64,000 nucleotides of DNA from Clarkia xantiana subsp. parviflora. Its lineage: Eukaryota > Streptophyta > Magnoliopsida > Myrtales > Onagraceae. Position 1 is the first letter of the stretch, and each line of letters starts with the position of its first letter. The stretch spans positions 5,130,298 to 5,194,297 of the forward strand of contig JAPTYO010000011.1 of NCBI GenBank assembly GCA_036873135.1, read 5' to 3'. The notes beneath the pieces were generated by a model that was not told the DNA's origin, did not search any database, and was given only the letters and a program-made list of their open reading frames with translations. Of this stretch, positions 58,177-64,000 are shown in pieces. The translations under genes and the position numbers were made by a program.

Positions 58177-58189
58177 GCATAATCAGGGA

Positions 58190-60157
58190 GACAATAACAT
58201 TTTGAGAAATAAATGCATACTTCGGATATCTATTAAGATGGAATACGACAAATAATGATTCCTCAGCCATCTAAACCAACAGACCGCCAGTAAACCGAGT
58301 GATGGGGTTCGGAAAGAGTTCACATTACCGTCGTCTTCAATCCAATAGACCAGTCTTCTAAAAAACGGTTTTATTCGCAAATTACCGGAACGGGAACTTA
58401 GAAATAAGAATACCCGATCTTGACTTTCCCAATGCCCTTTTGTATTTAAAATTCGATTAACTTACGCATGCATATATAATTCTACTTCATAAGTAAATCA
58501 TCATAGCAAGCCAAATTCATCAACCAAACCACACATCAGGCATACGCGTCATGCGTTTAATGTTCCGAGGAACTCATGCTAGCATATATATAATTCTACT
58601 TTCCAAGTAAACTATCACATGCAGCTACATCCTCAACATTCAAGCATACGTGTCATACATGGAAACTTCCACATCAAACATGCATATTTGGCGACTGGCT
58701 TTTGTTTTTAAAAAATTTAAAATATTAGGGGTTGACTTACAATTAATCATGCATGTTTCTAGACATGAATCCTAGGCAATCGCAACCATCACAACATGTC
58801 TGTCCTAGTGCGCAAACCATAAATTTAACCAGGGCTCTGCCCCTACATCCAGCTAGCTTGACATAGTCAAGACAACAGTTCTAATAAATATATGTGACGA
58901 AAAGTAAACAAATGCAATCCAGCCCACTAATTAATCCAGTCCCTAAATCATGCATTTCCGAGATCCAGCCCCATAATCGAAACTAGGCATTAAGGTTTAA
59001 TTAAAACATGAAAGTTTTAAACCTTCGAGCACTGTGTAGACTAATTAAAGTTAAAAAAACATTTGGATTTTAAAACTTGACCGTCCCATTTTATTAATTG
59101 ACTTGAATTCGATTTTGAAAAATCCAGTTCGGTTTGGTCAATTTCAGTCCGGTTCATTTCGGGTCCAGCAAATCTGGTTCGGTTCGAACCGGTCCAATAA
59201 AATAAGGTTTGGTTCAACACACAAAACTGGTTCGGTTAGGTCCACTTAGTTACCCCGGTTCGACCCAACCCGACTAGGTCGAACCGATTAAGAAAATCTT
59301 GTTTGGTTTTATTCCTATTCGGTTTAGCAAATTGGACCGGCCTATTAAACCCATAGGGTTGGCCGAAATAATCTTGTGGGCTAAGTAGGGTTTTAAAATC
59401 CACTATATGAACTATATAAAATAATTTCCAATATTGCATATATTAATATATATATTTCGGCACCCATAAATAAGCATATATATATTTATTGCCAAGATTC
59501 TATCTATAAGACAAATTCAATCAATCAACAATATATATATACATATATATATATATATATGTAAATTTTGGCACATACCTATATATTTTTTTTTTATTTA
59601 TTGTCAATATCTTTAAAAGGGAAACAAATATATGACAATATATTTTCTTAATCTTTTACGTAACTAAATCCATCAATAATATCTTAATCCCTATAAATTA
59701 GCTAGATATATTGATAGTTATATATTTCCATATATTTAATGTGAACCTATCCTTATGTTTCCAATTATAGATATATTGTTACCCTTAATAAAAATTAAAA
59801 TATGTAAACAATAATACTAACAAATTTCGGCCGAAACTTTCTTTCTTGGGGCCTAAGAAATTAAAAATTTTACCTTATTAATTTACCTAGGGTTCAGCCG
59901 AAACACATAATTGGAGACAAGTGGTCAAATTTCAAGATCAAATTTTAATAAGATCTACAATTTAATGTTTGATTTTGATAAAAGTCTCATTTTTCTTGAA
60001 GACCATGAACATCAAATTTTACTAAGAACATCATGAAAATTTCGGCACCAACAAACTTAAAAATTTCGAAAATTTCAAAAGTCACAACTTTAAATTTTCG
60101 GACAGAAATTTAAATTTTCAAGAACATCAATTTATCAAAATCATGAACTTCTAACAC
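58190..60157 (-). other. Leader of element F
   Basis: Inverse of the D leader, with the AACCGG block at 59110-59350 and (TA)n near 59530. From 58540 on it lies inside copy B of the segmental duplication and matches 39377-41003 closely. Confidence 0.7.
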
Positions 60158-60172
60158 AGGCTCTAATACCAC

Positions 60173-60773
60173 TATTGGATTACGGGGTTGACTACTACGG
60201 AAACATAACCAGTGGTACATGCCAGTAATCAGATTACGCAGCGGAAGATGTGCACATACCTTAAACCATTTTCCTTAGTCCCAAGGATCCTACTAAGGGA
60301 GTTCATGATCCATCGGACGGAACCCATAGAGGTTCTTGTTCAGGAAGCCCAACGCGGTATTAGCTCCACAACAAAGCCTCATATCGATTCTTGGCACGGA
60401 CGGATCTCCGGAGTGTTTTGCTCTAAGCAAATTGGCACACCCTTGGTGGTGCAGTATGGTTCGGCAGAACTAGTGCTTTTAGGGGGGGGGGGGGGGGCTT
60501 TCTCTCAAATCACCACATAGGAGGAATTGTGAATTACCCCAACTAAAACCCTAACACCATTTATTTATAGGAGGAGCAAAGTGGACAAAAGTCCACTTTG
60601 CCCCTAGTAAGTAAGGCCGGCCTATTGTGTATAAGGGAGGCCCAATTTTGGGCTTCTCATGTCAATTGAGATTTGGTAAAGCCCAATTTCCCTAATGTGA
60701 CATTTACCCAATTTCCTAGGTAACGTATACATATTAATGGGCTACCAATTACGGCACCCAATCACCATATGCT

Positions 60774-60777
<4 letters not shown>
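60173..60777 (-). repeat. 5' LTR of element F (copy B, first)
   Basis: 605 bp, TATTGGATTACGGGG to ATATGCTAACA on the plus strand; partner of 41018-41625. G run of 16 at 60482-60497; stem-loop and TATA near 60565-60600. Confidence 0.8.
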
Positions 60778-60838
<61 letters not shown>

Positions 60839-61396
60839 TTATTGTCAAGATTCTATATTTGGGTTATAAATCTATTAACAATGTATATACATATATATTT
60901 TGGCACTTATATATATATATATATTATTGTCAATATTCTATATTAGGGATATAAAATCTATCAACAATATATTTTCTCAATCTTTTAGGTAATTAAATCT
61001 ATTAACAATGTATATAAAATCTCCGGAGTGTTTTGCTCTAAGCAAATTGGCACACCCTTGGTGGTGCAGTATGGTTCGGCAGAACTAGTGCTTTTAGGGG
61101 GGGGGGGGGGGGGGGGGGGGCTTTCTCTCAAATCACCACATAGGAGGAATTGTGAATTACCCCAACTAAAACCCTAACACCCTTTATTTATAGGAGGAGC
61201 AAAGTGGACAAAAGTCCACTTTGCCCCTAGTAAGTAAGGCCGGCCTATTGTGTATAAGGGAGGCCCAATTTTGGGCTTCTCATGTCAATTGAGATTTGGT
61301 AAAGCCCAATTTCCCTAATGTGACATTTACCCAATTTCCTAGGTAACGTATACATATTAATGGGCTACCAATTACGGCACCCAATCACCATATGCT

Positions 61397-61457
<61 letters not shown>

Positions 61458-61633
61458 TTATTGTCAAGATTCTATATTTGGGTTATAAATCTATTAACAA
61501 TGTATATACATATATATTTTGGCACTTATATATATATATATATATTATTGTCAATATTCTATATTAGGGATATAAAATCTATCAACAATATATTTTCTCA
61601 ATCTTTTAGGTAATTAAATCTATCAATAATATC
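60404..61633. repeat. Tandem duplication of 615 bp (LTR part plus leader part)
   Basis: 60404-61018 is repeated as 61019-61633. Each copy starts at ATCTCCGGAGTG in the LTR, passes the G run and the LTR start, and continues into the (TA)n leader. The G run is 16 in the first copy and 24 (61097-61120) in the second; the (TA)n tracts lie at about 60777-60835 and 61399-61454. Copy A has a single version. Confidence 0.85.
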
Positions 61634-62116
61634 TACATCCCTAAATTTGTGCTAGATATATTGATAGTTACTATCCACAATTATCCTAGGAATCTAACCC
61701 TAATTGTGGCCTAAACCCTGGGCACAAAATTTGGCCGAATTAAACTTTGAATTTTCTTTAAAAAAAAAACTGGTTTCTTTAGGTTACTTGTGAACTAAGA
61801 AATTAAAATTTTCACCATGCACACTTAAAGGGTTCGGCCGAATAACACACAAATTAGGGTTTGTGGTCGAATTTCAAGATCAAATCTTGCAAAGATCAAG
61901 AATCCAATGTTTAATATTGATAAAATTCTTGTTATTCTTTAAGATCATGGACATCAAATTTTATAATGAACATCATGAAATTTTCGGCCAAGATGATTTT
62001 AAAAATAAAAACTTCAAAATCTTTACTTTTAAAAAATTCGGCCGGAAATTGTTGAAAACTTCAAGAACGCCAATTTTATCAAAACCATGAACTCCTAACA
62101 CAGACTCTGATACCAC

Positions 62117-62712
62117 TGTAGGATTACAGGGTTAAATACTACGGAAAAAAACCCTAGATACGTGCATGGTAACTAATACGCAACGGAAGATAGTGGATAT
62201 ACCTACAATGTTTCCTGTAGTCCCAAAATCACTGAGGGAGTTCTCGATCAACCAGACGGTTCCCGTAGAGGTTCTTGTTAAGGAAGCCTTACGCGGATTA
62301 TGCTCCACAACAAAGCCTTTGTCGATTCTTCAGCGGGATGGATCACCGAAGTAAATTTCTTGACACAATTTGGCGCCTCCTAGGGAGACAAGGGTTTCGG
62401 ACAAACCGCTATGTTTATAGGGATGAGGGATTTCTTTTAATCTCACCACAAAGGAATAAAGGATTAGCTCTTAATAAATCCCATAGCACTCCTTATTTAT
62501 AAGAGGAGCAAAGTGGACAAAAGTTCACTTTGCCCTCTATAGAATTCGGCCGGCCTATGTGCATGAGGGAGGTCCAATTTTGGGCCTCTCATGTCAATTG
62601 GGATTTTAGACCTAGCCCAAAATCCCTAATGTGATATTACCCAATTAACTTAGGTAATCGGCTCATATTAATGGGCTCCTAATTACGGCGGCCTATTCTC
62701 TATATGCCAATA
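62117..62712 (-). repeat. LTR, reverse orientation (copy B, second)
   Basis: 596 bp, partner of 42293-42889, with its primer-binding site AGACTCTGATACCAC at 62102-62116. Confidence 0.78.
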
Positions 62713-64000
62713 GTGTAGTCGATTGAGGTATCGCAACAAGGATGCAAAAGTTCGATAAGAAAGTCTTGTCTTTATATGGACAACATATATAATCTACGCC
62801 ATGGGCTTGCCCAGTGCAGTCGATTGAGGTATCGCAACAGGGATGAAAATGTTTGAGAAGAAAGACTTGTCTTTTTATGCACCAACATATTTAATCTACA
62901 CCATGGGTCTTGCCTAGTGCAGTTGATTGATGTATCGCAACAAGGATGCAAATGTCCGAGCATTACGATAGGGGTGTAAATGAACCAAATTATACGTGAG
63001 TTACTTGGAAATAATTCGGTCAAAACACGAATTCATTTTCGAGTCGAGCATTTTGGTTTGTTAAGTCGAGTTTGAGCTTGATAATACTCACCCAAACTAC
63101 TCGTGATCGTAAACGAGGTTTATAGTATACACAAGTCAGCAGAGTTTGAACAGAGCCGGGCTCAATTTTCATGTAATTATTCTAACTTTGTCTTAATCAT
63201 AATATTTAGTAATATTTTACTCGCAAGGGTTTAAACATACCGACATTTTTAATACATTATTTGTTGTTCTTCTGCTCTTTAGGCTTTTCTTTAGTGTCCA
63301 TTCTTATATTGATCATTTTTTTCGATCACAGAAGTATTCAAATTTTGACAAGTATTATTTTGTTACATACTTTATAAACAAAATACAGAATTCGGACTTC
63401 TCTAGGTGGTCATCGGTGACTGACAAGGAATTTAATGAGAATTTTTTGTTGGAGTTTTTGTTAGAGGCCATGGGGTTGGACAAGGACACCATGATCAAAA
63501 GCATGTGGTATATGATCATGAGGTACATATACTTTCCTGAATGTATATGAGACTTACAATGAGTATGATCATTTGGTAATGTTACTACACTTATGCTTTT
63601 GTTGTATTTTTGTGGTTTTTGAGTAGTTAAGAGCTACTTCATGTCTAACAATGAGATAATCGATACATCTGCTACTGATGCCCAGAGATGTGAAGTTATA
63701 AAGGGTATACCATCAGAAAAGTTAAGTTACCATTGAAATCATTATTGCTAATAATATAGTTAGATGGTGTACAGATCTACGTAGTTTGCAGTTTAAACTC
63801 ATTAAGTTTGTGTAATTGTTGATAGAGGTTTACCTGAAAAAAAGAATAGAAAACCATAGATAATGGAGAATAAAATTATTTCACTAATGATAAACTTTAT
63901 CACATTTATTTATTGTGGGGTCTTAATATAATGCTTATTTGTTCTCAGGTCTAAATTACTTTTGCTTTTTCATTGGTTACTCCAAGATATTTGGTTACCT
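62713..64000. other. Duplicated flank, copy B
   Basis: Matches 42890-44177, including the GATTGAGGTATCGCAACA repeats and the exon-like segment at 63390-63523. No firm gene. Confidence 0.5.

Larger units (their letters stand above)
54030..60777 (-). mobile_element. Copia derivative F (minus strand), lacking protease and integrase
   Basis: Read on the minus strand: LTR 60777-60173, primer-binding site 60172-60158 (a T to C change makes TGGTATTAGAGCC), long leader, gag-like frames 58176-57451, a middle without protease or integrase, RT/RNase H 56440-54266, a conserved 3' region, and a purine tract at about 54030. The 3' LTR is missing. The order matches element E. Confidence 0.75.
58540..64000. 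repeat. Segmental duplication, copy B (runs off the window)
   Basis: Direct-orientation copy of 39377-44177, including both LTRs, both leaders and the exon-like flank; it differs by few substitutions, (TA)n and G-run lengths, and a 615-bp tandem duplication. It is still matching at base 64000, about 530 bp short of where the 914-bp array would start. Confidence 0.88.

Overview
The window is plant nuclear DNA, most likely from a flowering plant. Split genes with GT-AG introns, two neprosin-type genes, Ty1/Copia retrotransposons primed by initiator methionine tRNA, Mutator-type MITEs with 9-bp target duplications, and long AT-rich stretches all point that way. No species can be named. No bacterial-style operons, tRNA, rRNA or CRISPR arrays were seen. 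All calls come from reading the sequence; no database search was run.

Layout. 0-2.7 kb: a neprosin-family gene missing its first exon (outside the window), with a foldback element in one intron. 3.3-4.0 kb: a broken B3-domain gene on the minus strand. 4.2-6.5 kb: a nested palindrome built from two inverted LTR copies around an inverted fragment of a second repeat family, with a Mutator-type MITE in one arm. 7.9-9.1 kb: two decayed copies of a transmembrane exon. 9.25-14.1 kb: a decayed Copia element (A). 14.1-18.2 kb: degenerate LTR fragments, a MITE, and the upstream region of the second neprosin gene. 18.245-23.668 kb: an intact Copia element (B) with identical LTRs and a 5-bp target duplication. 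23.675-25.683 kb: a complete seven-exon neprosin gene whose ATG lies one base beyond the target duplication of element B.

25.7-39.4 kb: a Helitron 3' end, a Copia derivative (E) without protease or integrase, an LTR region with inverted arms, and a longer Copia element (D) truncated in RNase H. 39.377-44.177 kb: copy A of a segmental duplication made largely of minus-strand LTR and leader pieces. 44.7-52.3 kb: seven tandem units of about 914 bp, two carrying MITEs at the same site. 52.5-53.9 kb: an unclassified LTR-like repeat. 54.0-60.8 kb: a second protease/integrase-less derivative (F), minus strand. 58.540 kb to the end: copy B of the segmental duplication, so a tandem duplication with a period near 19.2 kb probably continues past the window.

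The cellular genes are the two neprosin paralogues, about 21 kb apart; one is complete. Almost everything else is mobile DNA or its debris. The most notable points are: the retrotransposon that separates a neprosin coding region from its own upstream sequence; the hairpin-forming LTR arrangements; a Copia derivative with an unusual gag-like protein kept in two copies; and a tandem array in which two related MITEs landed at the same nucleotide of neighbouring units.
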